Assembly: GCA_020346225.1 (NCBI GenBank)
Contig: CP070777.1
Location: forward strand, 2,037,632-2,095,003
Reading direction: 5' to 3'
DNA length: 57,372 nucleotides
Origin: Candidatus Zixiibacteriota bacterium
GTDB lineage: Bacteria > Zixibacteria > MSB-5A5 > GN15 > FEB-12
Shown: positions 29,682-37,696 of the stretch, one piece after another
Position numbering within the stretch: the stretch's first letter is position 1
Layout: each line of letters opens with the position of its first letter
The notes under the pieces: model-generated
What the model was told of the DNA's origin: nothing
Databases searched by the model: none
What the model saw: only the letters and a program-made list of their open reading frames with translations
Position numbers and translations under genes: made by a program

Positions 29682-30572
29682 ATGAAAAAGGTTCTGACGG
29701 TGTTTGTGACAGCGGCGATATTCGCCGCTTTAACCGGCTGCGGCCAAGACAAGGTCGCCCAGGGGCCGTTCGTCGGTGTGGACTCGGTGGCAGCCACGGA
29801 TGGCGTCATGATTCAGTACGAGGTTCAGGGTGCGGGCGAGAAAGCTCTCGTGCTCGTACACTGCTGGAGTTGTGACCGCTCCTACTGGAGCACCCAGGTC
29901 GAGGCGTTAAAGGAAGATTATCGCGTGGTTACCCTTGATCTGCCGGGGCACGGGGAGTCGGGAGCAAATCGCCAGCAGTGGACTCTGCAGCAGTACGGTG
30001 AGGACGTGGCCACGGTAGTGAACAAGCTGCGGCTGGAGGAAGTCATCCTCGTCGGGCATTCCATGGGCGGCACGGTGATCATCGAAGCGGCCCGCGTTTT
30101 AGGTGACAGGGTGGTGGCGCTGGTCGGCGTCGACACTTATCAGCGTTTCGACAGCGGCAGCACGCCCGAGGAAATCGAGGCGTTCGTGGCGCCCTTCAGG
30201 GAAGATTTCCCCGAACGCACCGCGGAAATGGTTCGCAACATCTTCGGAGTCGGTGCCGACTCGGCGCTCGTCGAATGGGTGGTGGTCGATATGAGCGACA
30301 CCGATCCCGAGGTCGCCGTCGCCCTCTTCGAAGAACTGTTCGGCTATGACGCTGTTGCGGCCCTGGCGGAGATGCGCAAACCGGTCTGGGCCATCAACGG
30401 CGATAAGTGGCCAGTCGATGTTGAGAATAACCGGAAGGTAGCCGAGACCTTCGAAGTGATCATCATCCCGAGTACCGGTCATTTCCCCCACATGGAAGAG
30501 CCGGAGGCGTTCAATGCCGAGCTTGTCAAAGTCCTCGGGCAGATCTGGCCCGTCGGCACTCCCGAGGGGTAA
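29682..30572 (+). CDS. Alpha/beta hydrolase, lipoprotein
   Basis: A 296-residue hydrolase starting at the ATG at 29682, which begins a lipoprotein signal (AIFAALTGCGQ); a longer frame from 29622 is unlikely. The alpha/beta-hydrolase fold is clear: LVLVHCWSCDRSYW provides the oxyanion segment, DLPGHGESG follows, the nucleophile Ser is in GHSMGG, and the late His in STGHFPHMEEPE completes the triad. It would act in the periplasm on an ester or similar small substrate. It follows tRNA-Ser by 95 bases. Substrate unknown. Confidence 0.88.
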   Translation: MKKVLTVFVTAAIFAALTGCGQDKVAQGPFVGVDSVAATDGVMIQYEVQGAGEKALVLVHCWSCDRSYWSTQVEALKEDYRVVTLDLPGHGESGANRQQWTLQQYGEDVATVVNKLRLEEVILVGHSMGGTVIIEAARVLGDRVVALVGVDTYQRFDSGSTPEEIEAFVAPFREDFPERTAEMVRNIFGVGADSALVEWVVVDMSDTDPEVAVALFEELFGYDAVAALAEMRKPVWAINGDKWPVDVENNRKVAETFEVIIIPSTGHFPHMEEPEAFNAELVKVLGQIWPVGTPEG

Positions 30573-30643
30573 GCCGCCCCGGACACGTGAAAACTCGAAT
30601 TTTTCGCCCGGGTGTGAGTATTTATTTATGAAGGATGGACCTG

Positions 30644-31039
30644 ATGTTTTGCCCCAAATGCCGCTATGAGTACCGGCCGGAAGTCACCACCTGTCCGGAT
30701 TGTGATGAGCCGCTGGTGTCGAGAATTCCCGAACCGAGTGAGGATCCGACTGCCGAGGACGATATTGGTGACTGGATCCCGCTGGCCCGGATGGCATCGC
30801 GCGAATACGCCGAGATGATAATCGGGGCCCTCAACGAAAGAGATATTCCGGCGGTCATACATTCCGGCACGGGACATTTCGGTCAGACCGGCCAGATGGG
30901 TGTCTCTTCCCATAACCCCATCGGGGGCCGCTATTTGCTGCTCGTACCCGATGAATACTCCGCTGAGGCCGATACTGTGGGAATGATGATTCTCGGCGAA
31001 GAGTGGGTCAAGGCCAGGCTTGCCGATTCCGACCGCTAA
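30644..31039 (+). CDS. Zinc-ribbon plus DUF2007-like protein
   Basis: A 131-residue protein from the ATG at 30644, which has AAGGA at the right distance (an in-frame ATG at 30635 overlaps that site). The N-terminus is a zinc ribbon (CPKC at residues 3-6, CPDC at about 17-20). A linker leads to a DUF2007-type fold, in which WIPLARMASREYAEMIIGALNERDIPAVI and YLLLVPDEYSAEA are typical. DUF2007 proteins are thought to be signal-transducing because of their ferredoxin-like shape, but this is not proven. Confidence 0.8.
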   Translation: MFCPKCRYEYRPEVTTCPDCDEPLVSRIPEPSEDPTAEDDIGDWIPLARMASREYAEMIIGALNERDIPAVIHSGTGHFGQTGQMGVSSHNPIGGRYLLLVPDEYSAEADTVGMMILGEEWVKARLADSDR

Positions 31040-31228
31040 TGACTTAGGGTTTCCCCTGTAAGAGACCGGCGATTACCGAACGCGCCCTTCTATCACCATA
31101 TTTACCCGTCCGCTGCGTATATATGTCACATCAATCGAGCGTTCGCGCCGGGGGCCGGGACGCTGCGGTGGACTCTGCTGCCGGCGAGCGCCGTCACTCA
31201 ACCTTGTAGTGTCAAAAGGAGGCAGACC

Positions 31229-31633
31229 ATGGCTAAGCTAATGAGAATCGAGGGCATCGGAAGCACTCAAATCAAAAAACTGAAAACGGTGGGGATCACC
31301 ACCACCGAAGCGCTTCTGGAGAAAGGGGCAACGCCGCAAGGCCGTCAGGAACTCTGCCAGACCACCGGGATCGGCGAGAAGCAGATTCTCCGGTGGGTCA
31401 ACCTGTCCGACCTGTTTCGAATTAAGGGGGTGGGAGAAGAATACTCCGATCTTCTCGAGGCGGCCGGGATCGACAGCGTTCCGGAAATGGCCAATCGCAA
31501 CCCTCAAAACCTCCACGAAACCCTGGTGACCATCAACCAGAATAAGAAGCTTGTACGCCAGGTACCTTCCCAGACGACTATCGCCAACTGGGTGGAGCAC
31601 GCGCGCAATCTGCCGCGAATCATCAATTACTGA
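31229..31633 (+). CDS. DUF4332 (helix-hairpin-helix-like) protein
   Basis: A 134-residue protein with two pairs of helix-hairpin-helix motifs: MRIEGIGSTQIKKLKTVGITT, TTGIGEKQILRWVNL, and IKGVGEEYSDLLEAAGIDSV. This is the DUF4332 pattern. HhH motifs bind DNA backbones in many proteins, so DNA binding is possible but not shown. The start has AAAGGAGG, and a terminator lies 36 bases after the stop. Confidence 0.85.
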   Translation: MAKLMRIEGIGSTQIKKLKTVGITTTEALLEKGATPQGRQELCQTTGIGEKQILRWVNLSDLFRIKGVGEEYSDLLEAAGIDSVPEMANRNPQNLHETLVTINQNKKLVRQVPSQTTIANWVEHARNLPRIINY

Positions 31634-31668
31634 GCCATAGTCCACAGATTGAACTGAGGCAGTAGCCG

Positions 31669-31699
31669 GGGGCAGGCGATCTCGCCTCGCCCCTGTTTT
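31669..31699 (+). terminator. Rho-independent terminator after the DUF4332 gene
   Basis: GGGGC-AGGCGA (31669-31679) pairs with TCGCCT-GCCCC (31682-31693, one bulged C), followed by TTTT at 31696-31699. Stable but with a very short loop and T-run. Confidence 0.65.
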
Positions 31700-31753
31700 C
31701 ATTCGCTCGACTCAGACATACGCCGTTGCTTCTGGAGGTTTCCAAAAGCGGTT

Positions 31754-32986
31754 GTGCGGCGGAATCGGCATGCTTACTTTCATACCATGTGCCGCTTCTG
31801 TCTCAACCCGCATGTGACTGACACCCCGTCATGGACCCGTCCCGAATACGCTGCTTTCGAAAGCAGTGACATTCTCCGGTTCCACCGTTCAATCCCCGGA
31901 TACTCTGCGACACCGCTGTTGTCGCTGCCCGTTCTGGCGGAAAAAACGGGTGTCAGTTCGATTTTCGTTAAGGATGAGTCCCGCCGCTTCGACCTCAAGG
32001 CGTTCAAGGTGATGGGGGCTTCCTATGCCATCTATCGCTTTATCAAAAGCGGTTGGGAGAGGAAATTCGGGGTCGAGTTCGAAATCGATAACCTGTATCA
32101 ACCCGAGCTATTGGGCCAGATGGATCGGCCCACTTTCTGCGCCGCCACCGACGGCAATCACGGACGGGCCGTGGCCTGGTTCTCCCGGCTTCTGGGCTGT
32201 AAGGCCGTTGTATATATGCCGGCCGGCTCGGCCCGGGCGAGAGTGGGAAACATCAGGTCCGAAGGCGCTGTTGTGGAGGTCATCGATGGCGAGTACGATG
32301 AGGCCGTCGGCACCATGGCGGCCGACGCCGAGCGAAACGGCTGGCACATAATCTCGGATATGTCATGGCCCGGGCATACCGAGACCACCGGATATGTCAT
32401 GGCCGGTTACACTACTATGTTTAGAGAGATAGATGATGTCTTGCGGTCCTCGAAGCTGCCTTATCCGACCCATATCATCTTCCAGTCCGGGGTCGGCAGT
32501 TTCGCCGCGGCCGGAGCCTGGTACTACTACCGTCACCGGGATGCTTCGGGAGCAAAGCTGATTTCAGTCGAGCCCACCCGGGCCGATTGCCTGTTGGAAT
32601 CCGCTCTGGAAGGCGGGGGAGATCTCCGTCCCAGCCGCGGGGACCTGGGTTCGATCATGGCCGGACTCAATTGCCGCACCCCGTCGCTTATCGGTTGGCC
32701 GCTCATTCGCGACCGCTTTGCGATGTTTCTTTCCATGCCGGATGACTACAGCAAAGCCGCCATGAGGCAATACTACTACCCGCACGGTGAGGACCCCCGA
32801 ATCATCTCCGGTGAGTCTGGTGCGGCCGGCCTCGGGGCCCTTCTCGCCCTGTCGTCCGAAGACTCCCTGGCTGAGGCGCGGCGCCGGCTCAGTATCGATG
32901 ACAGGTCGGTCATTCTCCTTTTCAATACCGAGGGCGACACCGACCCCGAGAATTTCATCGCCGTTACCGGTTCTCCCGGTCGGTGA
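31754..32986 (+). CDS. Diaminopropionate ammonia-lyase-like PLP enzyme
   Basis: A 410-residue fold-type II PLP enzyme resembling E. coli YgeX/DpaL, which breaks 2,3-diaminopropionate into pyruvate and ammonia. The PLP lysine is K82 in FDLKAFKVMG. The phosphate loop is ATDGNHGRAVAW, and EPTRADCLLESAL and NCRTPSLIGWPLI fit the family. Start is a GTG at 31754 with GGAGG rather far upstream (15 bases); ATG 31787 is an alternative. No partner genes for amino acid catabolism are adjacent. Confidence 0.85.
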   Translation: MRRNRHAYFHTMCRFCLNPHVTDTPSWTRPEYAAFESSDILRFHRSIPGYSATPLLSLPVLAEKTGVSSIFVKDESRRFDLKAFKVMGASYAIYRFIKSGWERKFGVEFEIDNLYQPELLGQMDRPTFCAATDGNHGRAVAWFSRLLGCKAVVYMPAGSARARVGNIRSEGAVVEVIDGEYDEAVGTMAADAERNGWHIISDMSWPGHTETTGYVMAGYTTMFREIDDVLRSSKLPYPTHIIFQSGVGSFAAAGAWYYYRHRDASGAKLISVEPTRADCLLESALEGGGDLRPSRGDLGSIMAGLNCRTPSLIGWPLIRDRFAMFLSMPDDYSKAAMRQYYYPHGEDPRIISGESGAAGLGALLALSSEDSLAEARRRLSIDDRSVILLFNTEGDTDPENFIAVTGSPGR

Positions 32987-33110
32987 ATCCTCCTCGCTGG
33001 CCCCACGTCCCCTGAAAAGATGCTTGCGCATAAAGGCCAATCCATTATTTTGCCGGCATCTGAATCCATGTCGTTCCCCGGAGAAATTTTCGAACACTGT
33101 AGGAGGTCAC

Positions 33111-33683
33111 ATGCCATTCAAGCGTACCCTGATTGCCGTGTCGGCGCTGATGCTTGTCGCCGGTGTTTGCCTTGCCGGTGATACCACCCGGCCGGCCGGC
33201 GATATGGAAATGCCCCCCATGGGCCCCCCGGACGAAATGGTGAATCTCAGATGGCTTGAGGGCACCTGGGATGTCGCCATGAAATCGCGGATGAGCGACA
33301 CCATTGATATCTGGACCGACGCGGTCGGCACCGCCGTTTATGAATTCATACTCGACGGAGCGGTGCTGAAGGTAACCTACCAGAGCGAAATGATGGGCAT
33401 GCCCTTCAAGGGAATGATGCTTCAGGCCTTCGACCGCGAACTGCAGCAGTGGCAGGCGACCTGGGTCGATAACATGTCATCCCGGTTGAGCATCTACACC
33501 GGCCACGATGACGGCCAGCGGCTGGTCCTGACCGGAGAAGACATCTATATGGGTGAAAAATTGACAACGCGGATAACCAGTATAAAGACGTCTGAGATCG
33601 GTTTTGACTGGACGATGGAACATTCCGCCGACGGCGGCCAGACGTTCTGGACTTCGGCCACCGCCACCTATGTGAAGCGCTGA
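33111..33683 (+). CDS. DUF1579 family exported protein
   Basis: A 190-residue protein beginning at ATG 33111 with an ideal AGGAGG site; the frame extends upstream to 32787 only as a shadow inside the previous gene. A signal peptide ends near VCLAGD. The mature part is a lipocalin-like beta-barrel of the DUF1579 type: LRWLEGTWDVAMKSR at the start, then alternating strands through FKGMMLQAFDRELQQWQATWVDN and SIYTGHDDGQRLVLTGE, and a closing TSATATYVKR. No ligand or reaction is known. Confidence 0.85.
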   Translation: MPFKRTLIAVSALMLVAGVCLAGDTTRPAGDMEMPPMGPPDEMVNLRWLEGTWDVAMKSRMSDTIDIWTDAVGTAVYEFILDGAVLKVTYQSEMMGMPFKGMMLQAFDRELQQWQATWVDNMSSRLSIYTGHDDGQRLVLTGEDIYMGEKLTTRITSIKTSEIGFDWTMEHSADGGQTFWTSATATYVKR

Positions 33684-33738
33684 AAGGGGATAATTGCCGG
33701 CCCCTCCGGGGGCTGGGCATTTGAAGGCCAGTTTTAGC

Positions 33739-33767
33739 TTGTACACCGCCCCGTCGTTTCTTATTAT
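33739..33767 (+). promoter_or_regulatory. Promoter of the ECF sigma factor operon
   Basis: TTGTAC (33739-33744) and TATTAT (33762-33767) are 17 bases apart. Transcription would start near 33774, downstream of the in-frame ATG at 33768, which supports a start at the TTG at 33825. Confidence 0.6.
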
Positions 33768-33824
33768 ATGGCGGCTAACCGACAAGGGTTTAATGAATTA
33801 ACACAGGCTGGCAGAAGGATTTCC

Positions 33825-34391
33825 TTGCACGACAACGAAGCGAAAGTTATCTCCGAGGCTTTAAAGGGCAGTCAGAAGGCTTATGAGAGTCTGACCGAAA
33901 GACACCGACAGGCCATCTACCATATTATTTATAAGATCGTTCGCGATGCCGAGATGGCCCACGACCTGGTCCAGGAAACGTTCATGAAAGCCTTTGCCTC
34001 TCTCAGCAGCTACCGCTCGGAATACCGATTTTCAACCTGGCTTTACAAGATTGCGGCGAACTGCTCGATTGACTACTTGAGAAAGAAGAGAATCAACGCG
34101 CTGTCGCTGGATCAGGAGATTCCCACGCGGGACGGCTCGGTCGGTATTGAGGTGGCCGACTATTCTTTCAGCCCCGACCGGGAACTGGAGCGCAAAGAAC
34201 AGCGCTTCAGCATCGAGGAAGCCATTGAATCACTGCCGGATAAGTACCGGGAGGTAATAATATACCGGCACAAAGACGATAAATCGTATGAAGAAATAGC
34301 CGATTTATTGGATATACCGGTGGGTACCGTGAAAGCGCGTATTTTCCGGGCCAGGGAGCTTCTCAAGAAGCGCCTGAAATCGGTCATTTAA
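33825..34391 (+). CDS. ECF-type RNA polymerase sigma factor
   Basis: A 188-residue sigma-70 family factor of the extracytoplasmic-function group. The TTG at 33825 is preferred (AGAAGGA five bases upstream); an ATG at 33768 would add 19 residues but lies ahead of the predicted transcription start. Region 2 reads DAEMAHDLVQETFMKAFASLSSYRSEYRFSTWLYKIAANCSIDYLRKKR. Region 4 reads EEAIESLPDKYREVIIYRHKDDKSYEEIADLLDIPVGTVKARIFRARELLKKRL. No anti-sigma factor gene with a zinc-finger domain follows. Instead it leads an operon with DUF4097, bactofilin-like and toast-rack genes, suggesting envelope stress control. Confidence 0.93.
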   Translation: MHDNEAKVISEALKGSQKAYESLTERHRQAIYHIIYKIVRDAEMAHDLVQETFMKAFASLSSYRSEYRFSTWLYKIAANCSIDYLRKKRINALSLDQEIPTRDGSVGIEVADYSFSPDRELERKEQRFSIEEAIESLPDKYREVIIYRHKDDKSYEEIADLLDIPVGTVKARIFRARELLKKRLKSVI

Positions 34392-34415
34392 CAGGTGACG
34401 GTGAGATCGGTGATT

Positions 34416-35330
34416 ATGAAACGGTTACTTTTCGGCCTGCTTTTGACTTTGGGGCTTGCTGTATTTTCGGCGCCGCCCGCCGCCGGCACCGAGTATACGT
34501 TCGACTTCCAGAGAACAATCGACGTTTCCGAGCCGGTCGTTTTGAAGCTCACGGCCGCCAAGGGCAATATCACTGTTACGGGGGGCGACGATGACCGCGT
34601 CGTCATCGAGGCTGTGAAGACGGTCAGGGCCTCTAATCATGACGAGGCGCAGGAGGTCGCCGACCACATTGAAATCAAGGTGCGGCATTCCGACCACGAA
34701 GTTGTCGTCGAAACCAATTACCTGCGTATGGTAAATCGCAGCCGGTCCTTCTGGAGCAAGCTGCTTGGTACCGGCGGATCGAATTCCTTCGGCTCGGTGC
34801 ATTACCGCATTACCGTGCCGACCCGGACTTCGGTTTCTATTCTCAGCACGGAAGCTGAGGTCACGGTTTCTTCTATTGAAGGAGAGACGCTGATCGAAAA
34901 CACGACCGGCTCTATCCGGGGAGAATACCTCTTCGGCCCTGTTACCGTTATCCAGTCGACCGGCGATATCGACCTGCAGTGGATTGAAGGCGACATCAGG
35001 CTCAAGTCAACCTCCAGCGAGATTTCCATAATCCAGGTCAAGGGTGCCATTGACCTGTCCACCTCGGCCGGTACCGTCTTCGTGCGGACCGAGCTGGACA
35101 GCCCCAAAGATTATTTTGTCCAGACGACCTCCGGCTCGATTACTTTCTCCGTGCCCGGTCGCTCGTCCGGTGTTCTTGACATTGAAACCGATTCGGGAGA
35201 GATAAGAACACAACTGCCCGTAACTATCCGCTCCGTTTCCCGTAAACGTCTTGTTGGGGAGTTCGGTAACGGCGGACCGGTTGTCTCACTGTCGTCGGTA
35301 ACAGGAGATGTTGATGTAAACCTGTATTGA
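34416..35330 (+). CDS. DUF4097 beta-strand repeat protein, exported
   Basis: A 304-residue protein from ATG 34416, whose N-terminus is a signal peptide (LFGLLLTLGLAVFSAPPAAG); a GTG at 34395 is possible. The mature part is a ladder of short beta strands of the DUF4097 type, each with a Ser/Thr-Gly turn: LTAAKGNITVTGGDDD, LSTEAEVTVSSIEGE, IQSTGDIDLQWIEGDIRLKS, LSTSAGTVFVRTE, TDSGEIRTQL and SVTGDVDVNLY. Such domains form a beta-helix-like stack, usually outside the membrane or next to LiaF-like stress proteins. It overlaps nothing and lies 24 bases after the sigma factor. Confidence 0.85.
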   Translation: MKRLLFGLLLTLGLAVFSAPPAAGTEYTFDFQRTIDVSEPVVLKLTAAKGNITVTGGDDDRVVIEAVKTVRASNHDEAQEVADHIEIKVRHSDHEVVVETNYLRMVNRSRSFWSKLLGTGGSNSFGSVHYRITVPTRTSVSILSTEAEVTVSSIEGETLIENTTGSIRGEYLFGPVTVIQSTGDIDLQWIEGDIRLKSTSSEISIIQVKGAIDLSTSAGTVFVRTELDSPKDYFVQTTSGSITFSVPGRSSGVLDIETDSGEIRTQLPVTIRSVSRKRLVGEFGNGGPVVSLSSVTGDVDVNLY

Positions 35331-35356
35331 GACCGCTGTTTACATAGGATGTAAAC

Positions 35357-36595
35357 ATGAGAAAGCGCCCATATTCAGTTGCCACGTACCTGACATTCTT
35401 CTCAGCACTTCTTCTCTCGACTGTCACCACTGATATATTCGCTCAGTCTGAAGCCGACCAGGATTATCGGCCTGCTGACACCGTCTTCGTGGAGATCTGG
35501 CTCGGCCCGGATGGGATCCGGGCTCTCGATTCCGCCGGTTACGACTGGTACTTCGATTTCCAGCAGAACATATTCGTGGTGGGAATTCCGCCTGAGGTAC
35601 CGCCGGATGACGGCCGCGAGGGAGTTGCCCGTGTTTCCGATTACCAGCCGGTGGAAGAGCGATGCACCGTTGAAAAGAAGGTCCCGTCAACCGTTCACTC
35701 CCTCCTGGTCGGCCCTGATGAATATGTCGAAGGCAGTATTGTCGCCCTCGGCCGTGTCACTGTGAAGGGTTGGGTGAAGGGCGACGTGACCTCCTTCGGG
35801 AAGCGCGTGCTGGTTACTTCTACCGGACGGGTTGACGGCGATGTTATTGCGCCGGAAATTATCGTGAAAGAAGGCGGCATGGTCATGGGCGAGCAGATTG
35901 TCACCTACATTCCCGATATTACCGAAACCTTTTCGGCCGTCGGTATGGTCGTGGTGGTGGTCTTCGCCGCCATCTTCGTCTTCTTCGGATTTCTGGTGGT
36001 CGCCTTGATGCCTAACCAGATGAAGATTATCAATCGCTGCATAAGCGAGAATCAGGCCAAGACCTACGCCGTGGGCTTCTTCTTTATTCTGCTTACCCCG
36101 GTAATCGTTCTGCTTCTGGTGGTGACTATTATCGGCAGTGTCCTGACCATATTCGTTCCGCTCGTTTATCTCTTTGGGGCCGTCCTGGGCATGGTCGCTT
36201 TTGGCGATAGAATCGGCAGCTTCATTACCGCCCGCCTTGCCGGCGGGTCGCGAAGCGCCATCTTTCAATCGCTGATCGGAATCCTTACGCTGATGGTGTT
36301 GTGGTTCGCCGCCGCCTTTCTGCTCGGTATGGGCGGCACCGTCTCCAGCGGCTTTGGCACCTTCCTGCTTGTGGTGGCGATCGTGATCAGCACCTATCCG
36401 GTCTTCACCGGCGTCGGCGCCGCCGTCCTTACCAGGTTTGGCTTTAAGCCCTATGTCAGCTGGCGGGACCGTCAGCGCGGCGATGGTCGCCCGCCCGCCC
36501 CCACTCCGGCGCCTCCCCCCATACCCAGCGCCCCGCCTGAGCCGGGCCCGAAACCCTACCCTTCCGACTCCGACGAAACTTCGCCTCCCAGATAA
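35357..36595 (+). CDS. Bactofilin-like (polymer-forming) membrane protein
   Basis: A 412-residue protein. After a signal peptide (ending near IFAQSE) comes an extracytoplasmic region that includes a short bactofilin-like beta-helix: EGSIVALGRVTVKGWVKGDVTSFGKRVLVTSTGRVDGDVIAPEIIVKEGG. Then come four to six transmembrane segments (VGMVVVVVFAAIFVFFGF, TYAVGFFFILLTPVIVLLLVV, and others), and a Pro-rich tail (PPAPTPAPPPIPSAPPEP). The combination is known as a polymer-forming cytoskeletal domain on a membrane protein, but here the bactofilin part appears to be outside the membrane. It has an AGGA ribosome site. Confidence 0.75.
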   Translation: MRKRPYSVATYLTFFSALLLSTVTTDIFAQSEADQDYRPADTVFVEIWLGPDGIRALDSAGYDWYFDFQQNIFVVGIPPEVPPDDGREGVARVSDYQPVEERCTVEKKVPSTVHSLLVGPDEYVEGSIVALGRVTVKGWVKGDVTSFGKRVLVTSTGRVDGDVIAPEIIVKEGGMVMGEQIVTYIPDITETFSAVGMVVVVVFAAIFVFFGFLVVALMPNQMKIINRCISENQAKTYAVGFFFILLTPVIVLLLVVTIIGSVLTIFVPLVYLFGAVLGMVAFGDRIGSFITARLAGGSRSAIFQSLIGILTLMVLWFAAAFLLGMGGTVSSGFGTFLLVVAIVISTYPVFTGVGAAVLTRFGFKPYVSWRDRQRGDGRPPAPTPAPPPIPSAPPEPGPKPYPSDSDETSPPR

Positions 36596-36647
36596 CGTAA
36601 TTTCCTAATAAGAGAGAAGAAATCTCGATATTGCCAGGAGACATAGT

Positions 36648-37499
36648 ATGAAGAAGCTGATTGTTCCGGGTGCGCTGCTGGTGCTGCTGATAAGCGGCGC
36701 GGCATTGGCCCGGGGGATGGAGGATGTTAAGGAAACGGTGGACATTCAGGGAGCCAGCGAAGTAGTTGTCCGTTGCGATCTGGGGGCCGGCGAGTTCTCG
36801 ATTGTGCCGCGCGATATGGCCGAAGCGGCCGTCATAGATATCTCCTATGATCCTGATCGCATCGAATACCATGTCAATTCCGAAGTGCGCCGGGATCGCT
36901 GCTACGTAGAGCTCGAAAGCGAACATCGCCGTTCCCACGATATTGACACCGAGGACAACGTCTGGGACGTTGCCCTGTCCACCAGGTATCCCGTTTCGCT
37001 CGAAATGGATATGGGTGCCTGTGACGCCGAGTTTGAACTGGGCGGTCTGCGTCTTAAGGAGCTGGCGCTGGATATCGGGGCGGCTTCGGGAAAACTGACG
37101 TTCTCCAAACCCAATCCGATCAGGGCGAGTGAAATCGATATCGATGCCGGGGCCTCCTCACTCGAGACGGAACTGTTGGGCAACGCTAATTTTGACTACT
37201 TCAATTTTGACGGCGGGGTGGGTTCCTTCGACCTCGATTTTCGCGGCGAGTACGATGGCGAATCGGAAGTGTCCATCGACATCGGGCTCGGGTCGGTCGA
37301 TATTATTCTCCCGAGCGATCTACCTGTTAGAATCGAGACCGACGGCACCAACTGGCTGTCATCGGTCGATCTTCATAACGACGATCTCGACCGCGTGGAT
37401 GACGACGTTTACGAGTCGGAAGATTTCGAGCGGGCTACTACGCGTATGACCATTAAACTGTCGGTCGGTCTTGGATCGGTCGATATTTATTGTAAGTGA
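36648..37499 (+). CDS. Toast-rack-family exported protein
   Basis: A 283-residue protein with signal peptide (LLVLLISGAALARG) and AGGAGA ribosome site. The mature part matches the toast-rack N-terminal domain and LiaF-like C-terminal pattern. Strands alternate, with Gly-Ala-Gly turns: VVRCDLGAGEFSIVPRD, EMDMGACDAEFELGGLRLKELALDIGAASGKLTFSKPN, DIDAGASSLETELLG and SIDIGLGSVDIILPSD. The last segment repeats at the C-terminus (SVGLGSVDIYCK). These proteins accompany envelope-stress systems, which fits its place at the end of the ECF operon. A strong terminator follows. Confidence 0.82.
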   Translation: MKKLIVPGALLVLLISGAALARGMEDVKETVDIQGASEVVVRCDLGAGEFSIVPRDMAEAAVIDISYDPDRIEYHVNSEVRRDRCYVELESEHRRSHDIDTEDNVWDVALSTRYPVSLEMDMGACDAEFELGGLRLKELALDIGAASGKLTFSKPNPIRASEIDIDAGASSLETELLGNANFDYFNFDGGVGSFDLDFRGEYDGESEVSIDIGLGSVDIILPSDLPVRIETDGTNWLSSVDLHNDDLDRVDDDVYESEDFERATTRMTIKLSVGLGSVDIYCK

Positions 37500-37575
37500 A
37501 AATGACATCGCGGCGGGTCGGCCGCGCCCTGTCCGGCTGATGCGCCCGTCCACGTTGTGACTACGTGGCAAGGCT

Positions 37576-37628
37576 GCCTTTCGCCGGCCGTACTCCCCCG
37601 GGGAGCGCCGGCGCAGGGCGGTTTTTTT
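37576..37628 (+). terminator. Rho-independent terminator of the ECF/envelope operon
   Basis: GCCTT-CGCCGGC (37576-37588) pairs with GCCGGCG-AGGGC (37607-37619) with one mismatch, followed by seven T residues at 37622-37628. Confidence 0.8.
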
Positions 37629-37696
37629 GTTTACTTTTGAACAATTAAACGGTAATAGTGTTTAAGAACAGCGGCGTTCCCCAAACCGGAGTTTGT

